A DNA stretch of 64,000 nucleotides from QZLE01 sp033852135 (GCA_033852135.1 JAWSVB010000013.1:77350-141349); one strand, 5' to 3'; counted from the first letter of the stretch, positions 56,040 to 63,568 are shown. The notes: generated from the letters alone by a model not told the origin. A program made the numbers and translations.

Positions 56040-57029
56040 CTATAAAGCTTCTAAAGGGCTTAAAACACCTCTACCACCACGGTTTAATACATGTGTATAT
56101 ATTTGAGTAGTACTTATGTCTTTATGACCTAGCAACTCTTGAATAGTACGAATATCATAACCATTTTCCATTAAATGTGTTGCAAAAGAGTGGCGCAGTG
56201 TGTGCGGGGAAACCTTTTTAGTAATGTTTGCCTGATCCGCTGCCTTTTTAACAGCGCGTTGAAGTGTCTTTTCATCAATATGATGTCGTCTTATAAACTT
56301 ACTACGAGGGTCTTTGGATAGTCTGTTTGATGGAAAAACATATTGCCATCTCCACTCAGTGCTAGCATTAGGGTATTTTCTATTGAGGGCATTGGGTAGA
56401 TAAACTCCTGGGATATTGTCGCGCCTATCAGATTCAAAAATAGTTTTCACATAAAGCAGATGATCTTGTAAGGGAGCACATAATGATTCTGGTAAAATTG
56501 TAACCCTATCTTTATTACCTTTACCACTTCGAACCGTTATTTCATTAAGGCCAAAATCAATATCTAAAACTCGCAATCTTATAAGTTCCATCAGTCGCAT
56601 TCCACTACCGTATAAAAGCCTTGCCATTAGTTGATGAATACCTCGCATACTGGAAAGCAGAATTTGGGTTTCAGGCTTATTTAAAACAATAGGTAAACGA
56701 GTAGGAGTCTTAGCACGAGTGATATTATCAAGCTTAGGTAAATCAATTTTAAGCACATCTTTATATAAAAATAAGATTGAACACAAAGCTTGGTTTTGAG
56801 TAGAAGCAGAACATTTACGCTTAACTGCAAGAAAAGTTAAAAACGTCTCAATTTCAAAAGCCCCCATTTGAGATGGGTGACGCTTATTATGAAAAAGAAT
56901 AAACTTCTTTATCCAATTAGTGTAAGCCTCTTCAGTGCGAATAGAGTAATGCTTAGCTCTGATTCTATTGCGCACCTGAGTAAGTAGGCGCGGCTTATTT
57001 TGCCCAGTGTGGACAGCCCCATTTTGCAT
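56040..57029 (-). CDS. intI: Integron integrase (IntI tyrosine recombinase)
   Basis: 329 residues. Catalytic residues of tyrosine recombinases are visible: Arg in RLLYGSGMRLMELIRLR, HxxR in SPHTLRHSFATH, the second His in LLGHKDISTTQIYTH, with the nucleophile Tyr in QIYTH. The insertion unique to IntI is present (NASTEWRWQYVFPSNRL... and RRHHIDEKTLQRAVKKAAD). It is divergent from the cassette array, the standard integron layout. It appears intact. A LexA box (CTGT-N8-ACAG) was not found upstream, so SOS control is not evident. Confidence 0.96.
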   Translation of the reverse strand: MQNGAVHTGQNKPRLLTQVRNRIRAKHYSIRTEEAYTNWIKKFILFHNKRHPSQMGAFEIETFLTFLAVKRKCSASTQNQALCSILFLYKDVLKIDLPKLDNITRAKTPTRLPIVLNKPETQILLSSMRGIHQLMARLLYGSGMRLMELIRLRVLDIDFGLNEITVRSGKGNKDRVTILPESLCAPLQDHLLYVKTIFESDRRDNIPGVYLPNALNRKYPNASTEWRWQYVFPSNRLSKDPRSKFIRRHHIDEKTLQRAVKKAADQANITKKVSPHTLRHSFATHLMENGYDIRTIQELLGHKDISTTQIYTHVLNRGGRGVLSPLEAL

Positions 57030-57145
57030 AAAAATCCCATATAAATTGTAAAAATAATTATTTGTAAGTAAATTGTATTAAGAGTGGCGCTTGGCGTCAA
57101 TTTTTAACAATAGATTTAGACACCTTTTTTGGTGTCTAATAGTAG
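57030..57145 (+). promoter_or_regulatory. Integron control region (attI and possible Pc)
   Basis: The stretch between intI and the first cassette should hold attI, the intI promoter and the cassette promoter. A weak candidate for the latter is TTGTAA (57046-57051), 17 bases, TAAATT (57069-57074). The crossover word GTTAGGC is at 57145-57151. A 9-bp inverted repeat around six T is at 57116-57139. Confidence 0.5.
57116..57139. repeat. Perfect inverted repeat next to attI
   Basis: TTAGACACC (57116-57124) and GGTGTCTAA (57131-57139) around TTTTTT, six bases before the attI crossover. The loop T-run is not a terminator. It may be an integrase-binding pair or a structural mark of attI. Confidence 0.6.
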
Positions 57146-57165
57146 TTAGGCATCATTGATGAATT

Positions 57166-57528
57166 ATGATAATAAACTCTGATAACGTAAAAAAAATAAA
57201 CTGGGAAGAACAGCGCTTTGATTCATATGAATTCATAGGTTTTTCTTATGAAGGTGGTCATATTGACTCTGAATTTAAAGATTGTACTTTTTCCAATCTT
57301 GATTGGTATTGGGGCTTATTTAACATGTCATCCTTTGTAGGCTGCACTTTTAAAAACTGCACATTCAGGGGCACTGCATTTAGCGGTTGCAACTTTGAAA
57401 GCTGTAATTTTATTGATTGCGTATTTACTACTGATAATTTAAATTCCAAATGTGATTTTAATGATTCAAAAACTATTAACTGCGTTGTCACAAATTGTAA
57501 AGGTTTTAACATTGAACAAGCTGCCTAA
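57166..57528 (+). CDS. Cassette 1: pentapeptide repeat protein
   Basis: 120 residues, a short pentapeptide-repeat beta helix with many Cys and Phe (SEFKDCTFSNLDW, GCTFKNCTFRGTAFSGCNFESCNFIDC). It resembles Qnr-like proteins but is about half the length of the chromosomal one at 7016. The first cassette is the one best placed for expression. The TAA stop is part of the attC R'' box (GCCTAAC). Confidence 0.85.
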   Translation: MIINSDNVKKINWEEQRFDSYEFIGFSYEGGHIDSEFKDCTFSNLDWYWGLFNMSSFVGCTFKNCTFRGTAFSGCNFESCNFIDCVFTTDNLNSKCDFNDSKTINCVVTNCKGFNIEQAA

Positions 57529-57609
57529 CATCGCAATCAACCACCGTGCATTTCATGCACTGGACTTCAAACCGCAAGCGGTTTTCGCCGGTTATTGCGG
57601 GCGTTATAC
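57523..57609 (+). repeat. attC site 1 (87 bp)
   Basis: GCCTAAC to GTTATAC, with the ATCGCAATCAACC and GGTTATTGCGGGC arms, and a central hairpin GTGCATTTCATGCAC plus a second AAACCGC-AAGCGGTTT hairpin. Confidence 0.95.
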
Positions 57610-58038
57610 ATCAATAAGCATTTAACAAAAATGCTTCTGTTGCTACTAGAACAACCAAATTTACAGCGTTGATTTTTTTACTTTGTAGCACCAGATGTAA
57701 AGCAAGATTATCAATTGATTTTAAGTTTTCTACTTTGTAGATAGTGACGGGTAAGCTAGTTCATTATTTGATTTTAAGGTTAAATCTCTGCCAATCTTTG
57801 TGGGGTGAGCAGTTGTTAGAAAGTTGTTAACTTTGCCTGTTAAGTTTAAAGCTTTATTGTAGTATCCTGTTCGGAAAGCTAGAGCTAAAGCTAATATGGG
57901 GTGGTGATGTATAACATCGCAATCAACGGGAAACCAAACCGCTGTCGGCAGTAATCATATGCTTTCCTGCTTGGTTAGTTTCGTGCTAGATTGTCGTTTT
58001 AAATTTATCAACGGGTTTCGTTCCCGTTATTACGGGCG
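57604..58038 (+). other. Cassette 2: no evident gene
   Basis: 435 bases with no open frame I trust. It includes two GTTGTTAGAAAGTTGTTAAC-like words and a roughly 300-base AT-rich spacer, and ends in the long type of attC. It may be a promoter, an RNA gene or a decayed gene; nothing decides it. A GTATCCTG word near 57860 is shared with cassette 11. Confidence 0.55.
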
Positions 58039-58044
58039 TTATGC
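57909..58044 (+). repeat. attC site 2 (136 bp, long class)
   Basis: GTATAAC to GTTATGC. The inner arms are CAATCAACGGGAAAC and GGGTTTCGTTCCCGTTATT; the variable centre is longer and includes GCTAGATTGTCGTTTTAAAT. Related to sites at 61970 and 62895. Confidence 0.88.
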
Positions 58045-58060
58045 CTACGGAAGGTAAGTT

Positions 58061-58684
58061 ATGAATTTCTTAGAAAAAGCATGGGAAGAGCGAGAAGAGT
58101 CAGTTTATCAAAAGTTATTTGGTAAAACTGAAACTGGAATTTATCCCTTAAATTTCGATATTTTTTCTAACAACTTTAATCAACATGAAATTGATCCAAC
58201 TTGGTTGCATTACGGTGTAATGAAATACCCTCCCCAAAAAGGTCGTAATAGCTGGGTATATGTCACTTCCGGTATGTCAAATCCATGGGAAGCTGAATCA
58301 GAACAAGAATGGTCCGGTTTAGGTATGGAATTTTTATTGGAATCAGCAGAAGATTCTGATACCAATATTTTAATATTGCTCAATCTAATGGCATATAATA
58401 TTTTGCTATCTTGTGGTGTTTATGGTGAAAAACCAATCCTAGATTTAGGTGATAGAATTCCATCAAAGATTGAGCCAAATTTAACACACTTAGTACTATC
58501 AAGCCCTGTGTCTTTCCCTGAACAAATCAACTTGATTTCAGGCCCATTTGATTTACTACAAGTAGTTGGCATCACCCAAAGCGAATGGGAATTTGCAAAA
58601 GAGAATTCTAGTGACGAAATAGTGACCAAAGTTGGAGAGATACATGGTTTTCTCATTAAGCCAAATCGTGAAAGTGTATTGTAG
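58061..58684 (+). CDS. Cassette 3: Suppressor-of-fused (SUFU) domain protein
   Basis: 207 residues. The YVTSGMSNPWEAESEQEWSGLGMEFLLES stretch and the later GPFDLLQVVGITQSEWEFAKE match the bacterial SUFU family, often found as immunity-like or stress-linked small proteins in variable regions. GGAAGG lies 7 bases before the ATG at 58061, so translation does not depend on the attC. Function here is unknown; cassette location suggests accessory use. Confidence 0.85.
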   Translation: MNFLEKAWEEREESVYQKLFGKTETGIYPLNFDIFSNNFNQHEIDPTWLHYGVMKYPPQKGRNSWVYVTSGMSNPWEAESEQEWSGLGMEFLLESAEDSDTNILILLNLMAYNILLSCGVYGEKPILDLGDRIPSKIEPNLTHLVLSSPVSFPEQINLISGPFDLLQVVGITQSEWEFAKENSSDEIVTKVGEIHGFLIKPNRESVL

Positions 58685-58771
58685 GCATAACATCGCAATC
58701 AACCACCGTGCATTTCATGCACTGGACTTCAAACCGCAAGCGGTTTTCGCCGGTTATTGCGGGCGTTATAA
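58685..58771 (+). repeat. attC site 3 (87 bp)
   Basis: GCATAAC to GTTATAA, same sequence as site 1 in its arms and centre. Confidence 0.95.
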
Positions 58772-58792
58772 TTGATGGGGTAAATTAATAAT

Positions 58793-59101
58793 ATGAACTC
58801 TGAGTTCGCTATTAAAGCCAGCAAAATACTAAATATCTTATTAGGCTGTTCACTTTTAATTGTCTATATCTATGGAGCATGGCTCATTGATTGGCATAAG
58901 ATAATGGACCCAATATCGCATCTTTTTTATCACTATCTTTTTATACCAATTGCAGTAATCGTATCTTTAATTTCTTTTGTTAGCCCTTTTATAAAAAGGC
59001 ATAATTTTTTCTTGTCTAACCTACATTTTATTATCAATATAGTAAGTATCTTTTTATTGTGGTTCTGGGCAAGTGGTTTTTCTGAAAATGTTCAATTATA
59101 A
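58793..59101 (+). CDS. Cassette 4: small membrane protein
   Basis: 102 residues with about three membrane helices (13-31, 44-65, 75-94) and positive residues near both ends. Unknown function. The TAA stop overlaps the attC R'' box (TTATAAC). Confidence 0.6.
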   Translation: MNSEFAIKASKILNILLGCSLLIVYIYGAWLIDWHKIMDPISHLFYHYLFIPIAVIVSLISFVSPFIKRHNFFLSNLHFIINIVSIFLLWFWASGFSENVQL

Positions 59102-59181
59102 CATCGCCATCAACCATCGCGCCTGCGGCGCTGGACCTCAAACCGCGAGCGGTTTTCGGCCGGTTATGGCGGGCGTTAGAC
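59096..59181 (+). repeat. attC site 4 (86 bp)
   Basis: TTATAAC to GTTAGAC. Both arms changed together: CGCCATC and TATGGCG replace CGCAATC and TATTGCG, and the centre is CGCGCCTGCGGCGC. Confidence 0.93.
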
Positions 59182-59692
59182 CGCAATAGCTCTATGGTAT
59201 GGCATACCATTAAATTCAATCCAAGTTTCTGATTCATCGAATCTTTTAAGCCTTTTTGGTTTTTCCTATCCCTTAATATTGCAATCTCAGTTTCAACTGT
59301 GAATTTGAATCCACAGTTCCAAATATCCGTCTTAAGCGACTTCACCAATTGTTCTTTTAAACTTCTCATCCCAGTTTTCAACTTGGGCTAGAGTAGGGCA
59401 ATTCATAGCACTGCTAATTGTTACTTTGGCACTCTGTCAGAAAGGCTTAAAGGGATTGCAATATCAAGCTCTGATATGTTTTCCTAATCTTTTTAGGCCA
59501 ACGTGCCTTCGTTCTAGTTTTGTTGTAAACTTACAATTCAATTTGGTTGGGGAGTTACTGTAGTTATGGGGTCAATGCTTACATTGTGTTTGCTGCTTGC
59601 TTTCCCGTTGCTTTCTAACATCGCAATCAACCGCGTGCCTTCGGCACTGGACACAAAACCGCTACGCGCTTTTGCGCCGGTTATTGCGGGCG
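59176..59692 (+). other. Cassette 5: ORF-less, related to cassette 11
   Basis: 517 bases. Two conserved blocks are shared with cassette 11 (TTCAATCCAAGTTTCTGATTC from 59216, and GGTTGGGGAGTTA with TCAATGCTTACAT from 59546). Frames around these blocks do not stay aligned because of insertions and deletions, which argues against a protein. A minus-strand frame over the first block runs through the previous attC. Confidence 0.7.
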
Positions 59693-59698
59693 TTATAT
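59613..59698 (+). repeat. attC site 5 (86 bp)
   Basis: TTCTAAC to GTTATAT, with the CGCAATC/TTATTGCG arms and a changed centre (GCGTGCCTTCGGCAC). Confidence 0.93.
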
Positions 59699-59709
59699 GT
59701 TAATTAGCT

Positions 59710-60009
59710 ATGAATGAAAAAAGCAATTTGAGAGAAATATTTAAAGGTATTGCGTTTCACACTAACAAGGGTGGAGTAACTCAGTCGCAGTTAATCAAAT
59801 ATCATGATTGGCAACAGCACATTGTTTTGACAGAAAAAGAGGTTAATTTTCTAATTTCATCTTTAGTACAAAAAGATTTAATTATTGCTGAAGGTGATAA
59901 ATATTATTTAAAATCAAATCTGGTATCTGAAGTTCCAGTTACTAAATCTGGTGAATTTTCTTTCTCAAAAAGTGCGTGGCAAAAGTTTTTTAACAATGTT
60001 GAACTTTAA
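59710..60009 (+). CDS. Cassette 6: small protein of unknown function
   Basis: 99 residues. The first two-thirds could be a small winged-helix-like fold (FHTNKGGVTQSQLIKYHDW ... LTEKEVNFLISSLVQKDLIIAEGDKYYL), a guess from pattern only. The start ATG lies 17 bases after the cassette boundary, without a clear ribosome site. Not recognised. Confidence 0.55.
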   Translation: MNEKSNLREIFKGIAFHTNKGGVTQSQLIKYHDWQQHIVLTEKEVNFLISSLVQKDLIIAEGDKYYLKSNLVSEVPVTKSGEFSFSKSAWQKFFNNVEL

Positions 60010-60011
60010 AC

Positions 60012-60098
60012 ATATAACATCGCAATCAACCATCGTGCATTTCATGCACTGGACTTCAAACCGCAAGCGGTTTTCGCCGGTTATTGCGGGCGTTAGGC
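60012..60098 (+). repeat. attC site 6 (87 bp)
   Basis: ATATAAC to GTTAGGC with CGCAATC/TTATTGCG arms and centre as in site 1 apart from one base (CATCG). Confidence 0.93.
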
Positions 60099-60113
60099 AT
60101 CATAGGAAGCATG

Positions 60114-60605
60114 ATGAATAAAATCTATTTTCTTTCATTTATTTTACTAAGTTCTTTTCTAGGCAATGCTATGGCAGAAGAAATTTTTATCCATTCACAC
60201 AATGAAGTATCAAACCGTTTTGCGATACTCGAAGATAATGAGAAAGTAGCTTTCTTGTACCTAACACAACAAAATAGTCAAAAACCTGAAAAAGATGCTA
60301 TAGCTTATATGCGCATTAACCCACCAAAAACTGTTAATTGGGCTGAAATGGCTGAGAAAGGTGAAGCTCCAATACTGTCTCAAGAAAACGCATCTAAAAG
60401 TGCAGTAATTAATAATCCAAAGCCAAGTGATTTTACATTCACATGGTCTAAAGATGGTAATTCTGTTTGTTTATCTTATAAAGGTAATCAAATTGCCTTT
60501 ATCACAATAAATGAAAAATATGGGTTTTCAAAAGCAGTTTCAAAAGAAAACAAGCTTACAAATCCTTGGAACCAGGCAATTTATGAAAAAGTATTTAACA
60601 AATAA
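60114..60605 (+). CDS. Cassette 7: small secreted protein
   Basis: 163 residues from ATG at 60114 (another ATG one codon earlier). AGGAAG lies 5-6 bases before. A signal peptide ends in NAMA-EE; the mature part is Lys/Glu-rich with no known motif. Reading frames that begin earlier cross the attC boundary and are not used. Stop is 3 bases before the attC R'' box. Confidence 0.6.
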   Translation: MNKIYFLSFILLSSFLGNAMAEEIFIHSHNEVSNRFAILEDNEKVAFLYLTQQNSQKPEKDAIAYMRINPPKTVNWAEMAEKGEAPILSQENASKSAVINNPKPSDFTFTWSKDGNSVCLSYKGNQIAFITINEKYGFSKAVSKENKLTNPWNQAIYEKVFNK

Positions 60606-60608
60606 GCT

Positions 60609-60694
60609 GCCTAACATCGCCATCAACCATCGTGCCTTCGGCACTGGACTCAAAACCGCAAGCGGTTTCTCGCCGGTTATGGCGGGCGTTATAA
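60609..60694 (+). repeat. attC site 7 (86 bp)
   Basis: GCCTAAC to GTTATAA; arms CGCCATC/TATGGCG and centre GTGCCTTCGGCAC. Confidence 0.93.
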
Positions 60695-60712
60695 TTCAAA
60701 AAGAATCACAAT

Positions 60713-60979
60713 ATGTCTGATGTCGAAATAGAAAAAAAAGCCATATCAATTACAAATAGAAATGAATTTTCTAAATTTCTTAAGCTATTACATAAAGATC
60801 TGGTGCACAACAAAGAAGAGTGGGAAAACTGTGATTTGGAAAGTTTTCTTGAAGCATTGGTTTCATACTCCGAAGATATTGATGGGTATTATGCAAATAT
60901 GAATATTGATGTTAATCCAAATATTCCAAGCTGGAGAGTATTTGCCGATATGCTCTGTGGTGCTAAAGTTTATGAATAG
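60713..60979 (+). CDS. Cassette 8: DUF7660-like protein
   Basis: 88 residues, acidic. The pattern R-x-E-F-x-x-F-L-K-L-L-x-K-D-L, then E-E-W-E-N-x-D-L-E-S-F-L-E-A-L, D-G-Y-Y and P-S-W-R-V-F-A-D-M-L-x-x-A-K-V-Y-E matches a small family (DUF7660) common in polymorphic, accessory regions. Its role is not established; some relatives look like immunity proteins. No ribosome site upstream (AAGAATCACAATATG). Confidence 0.7.
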   Translation: MSDVEIEKKAISITNRNEFSKFLKLLHKDLVHNKEEWENCDLESFLEALVSYSEDIDGYYANMNIDVNPNIPSWRVFADMLCGAKVYE

Positions 60980-60985
60980 TTTGAT

Positions 60986-61072
60986 TTATAACATCGCCAT
61001 CAACCCTCGTGCCTTCGGCACTGGACCTCAAACCGCTACGCGCTTCTCGGCCGGTTATGGCGGGCGTTAGGT
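60986..61072 (+). repeat. attC site 8 (87 bp)
   Basis: TTATAAC to GTTAGGT; arms CGCCATC/TATGGCG, with an altered second hairpin AAACCGCTACGCGCTT. Confidence 0.92.
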
Positions 61073-61079
61073 ATCACTA

Positions 61080-61553
61080 ATGACACCAGAAGAAAAGAAA
61101 CGTCTTAAGAAAGAAGGCAAAAGAAAAGTTGAGCACGAATCAGCTGCTTTACATAAGCGATTAAAAGAAAGTAATCCGTTTGATATTGGTGATCCTCGTT
61201 GGGTGGAAGCTTATAAAGAGGAGGTCAACAATAGTATCGAAGTTAGGCAAAATATATCGAAAGTATATTCTTCTGAGGAAGTAGCTCAATTTGCTTCAAT
61301 TAGAGAATCAGGCATTTCTTTAGAAAATGGCAAAATGATGCCACACAGAAATATATATATTCAATGTGGTATTTGCGGAGATTTTGTTCCTACAAATGCC
61401 CGTAAAGATGTATCATGCTCATGTAAAAGTACTTCTGTAAGCTTTGTCATGAGGCAATATCATGTTCCGCAAGACGGAAACTATAAGCTAGTAACGCTTT
61501 CTGGTAAAAATACAAAGTTTAAAAAAAGAAAATGGTGGCAAATATGGAAATGA
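61080..61553 (+). CDS. Cassette 9: basic protein with a C-terminal zinc-ribbon-like site
   Basis: 157 residues. Basic N-terminal part, then four Cys (96, 99, 113, 115: CGIC and CSC) that could bind zinc, and a basic C-terminus (KKRKWWQIWK). Not recognised. The ATG is 13 bases after the crossover and its only Shine-Dalgarno-like base run is AGG inside the attC core (61069-61071). Confidence 0.55.
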   Translation: MTPEEKKRLKKEGKRKVEHESAALHKRLKESNPFDIGDPRWVEAYKEEVNNSIEVRQNISKVYSSEEVAQFASIRESGISLENGKMMPHRNIYIQCGICGDFVPTNARKDVSCSCKSTSVSFVMRQYHVPQDGNYKLVTLSGKNTKFKKRKWWQIWK

Positions 61554-61554
61554 T

Positions 61555-61641
61555 ACCTAACATCGCCATCAACCATCGCGCCTGCGGCGCTGGACTCAAA
61601 ACCGCTACGCGCTTTCTCGCCGGTTATGGCGGGCGTTAGAT
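61555..61641 (+). repeat. attC site 9 (87 bp)
   Basis: ACCTAAC to GTTAGAT; arms CGCCATC/TATGGCG, centre CGCGCCTGCGGCGC as in site 4. Confidence 0.93.
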
Positions 61642-62097
61642 ATCAGTTTGATTTTATTGCTTTGGGGTAGGGGATTACTTCTAGCTCAAAGCTATGATTA
61701 AACTTTGTTTTTGTGATTTACTATCACTTATTATACAACCTCTCTAAATTAGTTATTGCTTAAAATTCATATCCTTAATTATCTTTTAGCGAGATTTTTG
61801 TAGCATTAAAGGTTGTATAAACGCTCTGGATTGTTGATGTAATCTGAAAGGCCAACGAGTGTTCTTTAGTTTTTTGAAGTATGGTTATAGGCCTGTTTAT
61901 TTTATTGGTTATCGCTATCAACATTGGCAGTAATATCATGTTCATCTAGTTCGCTGATTGTGAGGTGATATCTAACATGTCAATCAACGGGAAACAAAAC
62001 CGCTACGGCAGTTATCAAATGGTTTCCTGCTTGGGAAGTTCGTGCTAGATTGTTGTTTTAAATTTATTAATGGGTTTCGTTCCCGTTATTTCAGGCG
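61636..62097 (+). other. Cassette 10: ORF-less, with long inverted repeat
   Basis: 462 bases. A perfect 11-base inverted repeat (TTATACAACCT at 61731-61741; AGGTTGTATAA at 61810-61820) encloses 68 bases. A CTGAAAGGCCAACG word (61847-61860) is shared with cassettes 5 and 11 at a similar distance from the attC. No protein is evident. Confidence 0.65.
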
Positions 62098-62103
62098 TTA
62101 GAC
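61970..62103 (+). repeat. attC site 10 (134 bp, long class)
   Basis: ATCTAAC to GTTAGAC; TCAATCAACGGGAAAC and GGGTTTCGTTCCCGTTATTTC arms, variable centre with GTGCTAGATTGTTG. Confidence 0.88.
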
Positions 62104-62561
62104 GCACACTTCCATTTGGTTTTATTGCTTATGATGTTCAATCCAAGTATCTGATTCATCTATTCTTTTAAGCCATTTTTGGTTTTCCCGTCACTCATCT
62201 TGCAACCTCAGGTTCAATTGTAAATTCGCATGCACAATTGCAAATGTCTGCCTCGGCCAACTCACCCTCTCATTCTTTTAAAAATCAGCAAAAACTAGCT
62301 TCGTTAGTTGGGTTAACCAAGGTTGCAATATTTCGGTCTGATTTGTTGGCAGTATCCTGAAAGGCCAACGTGTTCATGTTTAATTTTTTGTAGTAAACTG
62401 GCAATTCATTTTGGTTGGGGAGTTAAAGTAGTTATGGGTTCAATGCTTACATCATGTTTGTTGTTGTCTTTCCAGCTGCTTTCTAACAACGCAATCAACC
62501 ATCGCGCATTTCATGCACTGGACTTCAAACCGCAAGCGGTTTTCGCCGGTTATTGCGGGCG
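62098..62561 (+). other. Cassette 11: ORF-less, related to cassette 5
   Basis: 464 bases sharing two blocks with cassette 5 (from 62138 and from about 62355). An 80-codon frame runs through the attC into its end and is not a real gene. Confidence 0.7.
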
Positions 62562-62567
62562 TTAGGC
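62481..62567 (+). repeat. attC site 11 (87 bp)
   Basis: TTCTAAC to GTTAGGC; the L'' arm reads AACGCAATC, otherwise like site 1 with a small change in the centre. Confidence 0.93.
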
Positions 62568-62600
62568 ATCATTAATAAAAATAATATAAAGGGGAGAACA

Positions 62601-62900
62601 TTGTTTAGAATTACAGTTATGTATTCACGCGTTAAAGATAGTTACTTTGACTTGAACTACTATCAAAATACTCATATGCCAATGGTTAAGGGGTATCTAG
62701 GCAATGCATGCAAAGGAATTCAAATCGAAATTCCTATTAATGAAGAGCAGCCTTATCATGCTATTGCGCACTTGTTGTTTGAGTCATTAGAATCTTTCCA
62801 AAAATCGTATTTGCCTCATTCTGAGGTAGTAAGAGCTGATATTCCAAATTACACAAACCTTACCCCTTCAGTTCAAATGGGTAGTGTTGTTGATGCCTAA
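62601..62900 (+). CDS. Cassette 12: EthD-like protein
   Basis: 99 residues from TTG at 62601, chosen because AAGGGGAG lies about 5 bases before it and the FRITVMYSR opening is the normal EthD start. The Y-x-x-x-H-M-P-M-V motif is characteristic of EthD/dimeric ferredoxin-like proteins linked to aromatic or ether degradation, but many are unassigned. The stop TAA is part of the attC R'' box. Confidence 0.85.
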   Translation: MFRITVMYSRVKDSYFDLNYYQNTHMPMVKGYLGNACKGIQIEIPINEEQPYHAIAHLLFESLESFQKSYLPHSEVVRADIPNYTNLTPSVQMGSVVDA

Positions 62901-63030
62901 CATATCAATCAACGGGAAACAAAACCGCTGGCGGCAGTTATTAAATAATTTCCTGCTTGGAAAGTTTCATGCTAGATTGTTGTTTTAAATTTATAAACGG
63001 GTTTCGTTCCCGTTATTTCAGGCGTTAGGT
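62895..63030 (+). repeat. attC site 12 (136 bp, long class)
   Basis: GCCTAAC to GTTAGGT, close in sequence to site 10. Confidence 0.9.
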
Positions 63031-63036
63031 GTCTAA

Positions 63037-63465
63037 GTGCCAAACCATAGCAAGAAGATCAATCTAGCCAAAGAGCAGCTAGAAGATGCAATTGAATTAT
63101 TATTGGTTAAAAGGTATATATCTGCTTTAACTCTAGCAGGTGCTGCTGAAGAAATTTTCACAGCTTTAGCACATGAAAAAACTGGCAATAATCCATTTGA
63201 TTCTTTGCATAAATTATTCAACATATCTCTGAGCGAGGCTGGGGAACAAAATATATCTAAGGCTAATTATCGCCGGTTAAGAAATAGTGCAAAGAATCAT
63301 GCAAAACATCACGATTTTGGTGACTCTAATTCTGTTCAATTTAACAGGCTTAATCAAGCATATGCAAAAATACTTCAAGCAACGTTATCAGCTGATATCC
63401 TTGAAGTTAAGTATAAGAATAAAAGAAAATTTAGTAATTGGCGTAAGGAAAATGACAACACCTAA
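63037..63465 (+). CDS. Cassette 13: all-helical protein, HEPN-like
   Basis: 142 residues from GTG at 63037. The N-terminal helices contain YISALTLAGAAEEIF, reminiscent of a helical nucleotide-binding or HEPN-type group (R-N-x-x-x-x-H motif: LRNSAKNHAKH), so an RNase-like role is conceivable but not shown. Stop TAA overlaps the attC box. The only ribosome-site-like run is AGG in the attC core. Confidence 0.55.
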   Translation: MPNHSKKINLAKEQLEDAIELLLVKRYISALTLAGAAEEIFTALAHEKTGNNPFDSLHKLFNISLSEAGEQNISKANYRRLRNSAKNHAKHHDFGDSNSVQFNRLNQAYAKILQATLSADILEVKYKNKRKFSNWRKENDNT

Positions 63466-63546
63466 CATCGCAATCAACCATCGCGCATTTCATGCGCTGG
63501 ACTTCAAACCGCAAGCGGTTTTCGCCGGTTATTGCGGGCGTTATAA
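63460..63546 (+). repeat. attC site 13 (87 bp)
   Basis: ACCTAAC to GTTATAA; arms CGCAATC/TATTGCG, centre GCGCATTTCATGCGC. Confidence 0.93.
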
Positions 63547-63568
63547 GTCAATAAGTATTGTTGCATAA

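Noticed and set aside
57030..57145. A LexA box controlling intI
   Set aside because: No CTGT-N8-ACAG or close variant was seen.
59034..59381. 115-codon frame on the minus strand across attC 4 and cassette 5
   Set aside because: It reads through an attC recombination site and its related copy in cassette 11 has a stop in the matching frame.
60084..60113. Earlier TTG start for cassette 7 and similar starts in cassette 12
   Set aside because: These begin inside the attC arm, which was joined by recombination, and lack ribosome sites; the inner starts fit the signal peptide or family opening.
62323..62565. 80-codon frame on the plus strand in cassette 11
   Set aside because: Its C-terminal third is attC sequence translated by chance, and the related cassette 5 is frame-shifted over the same block.
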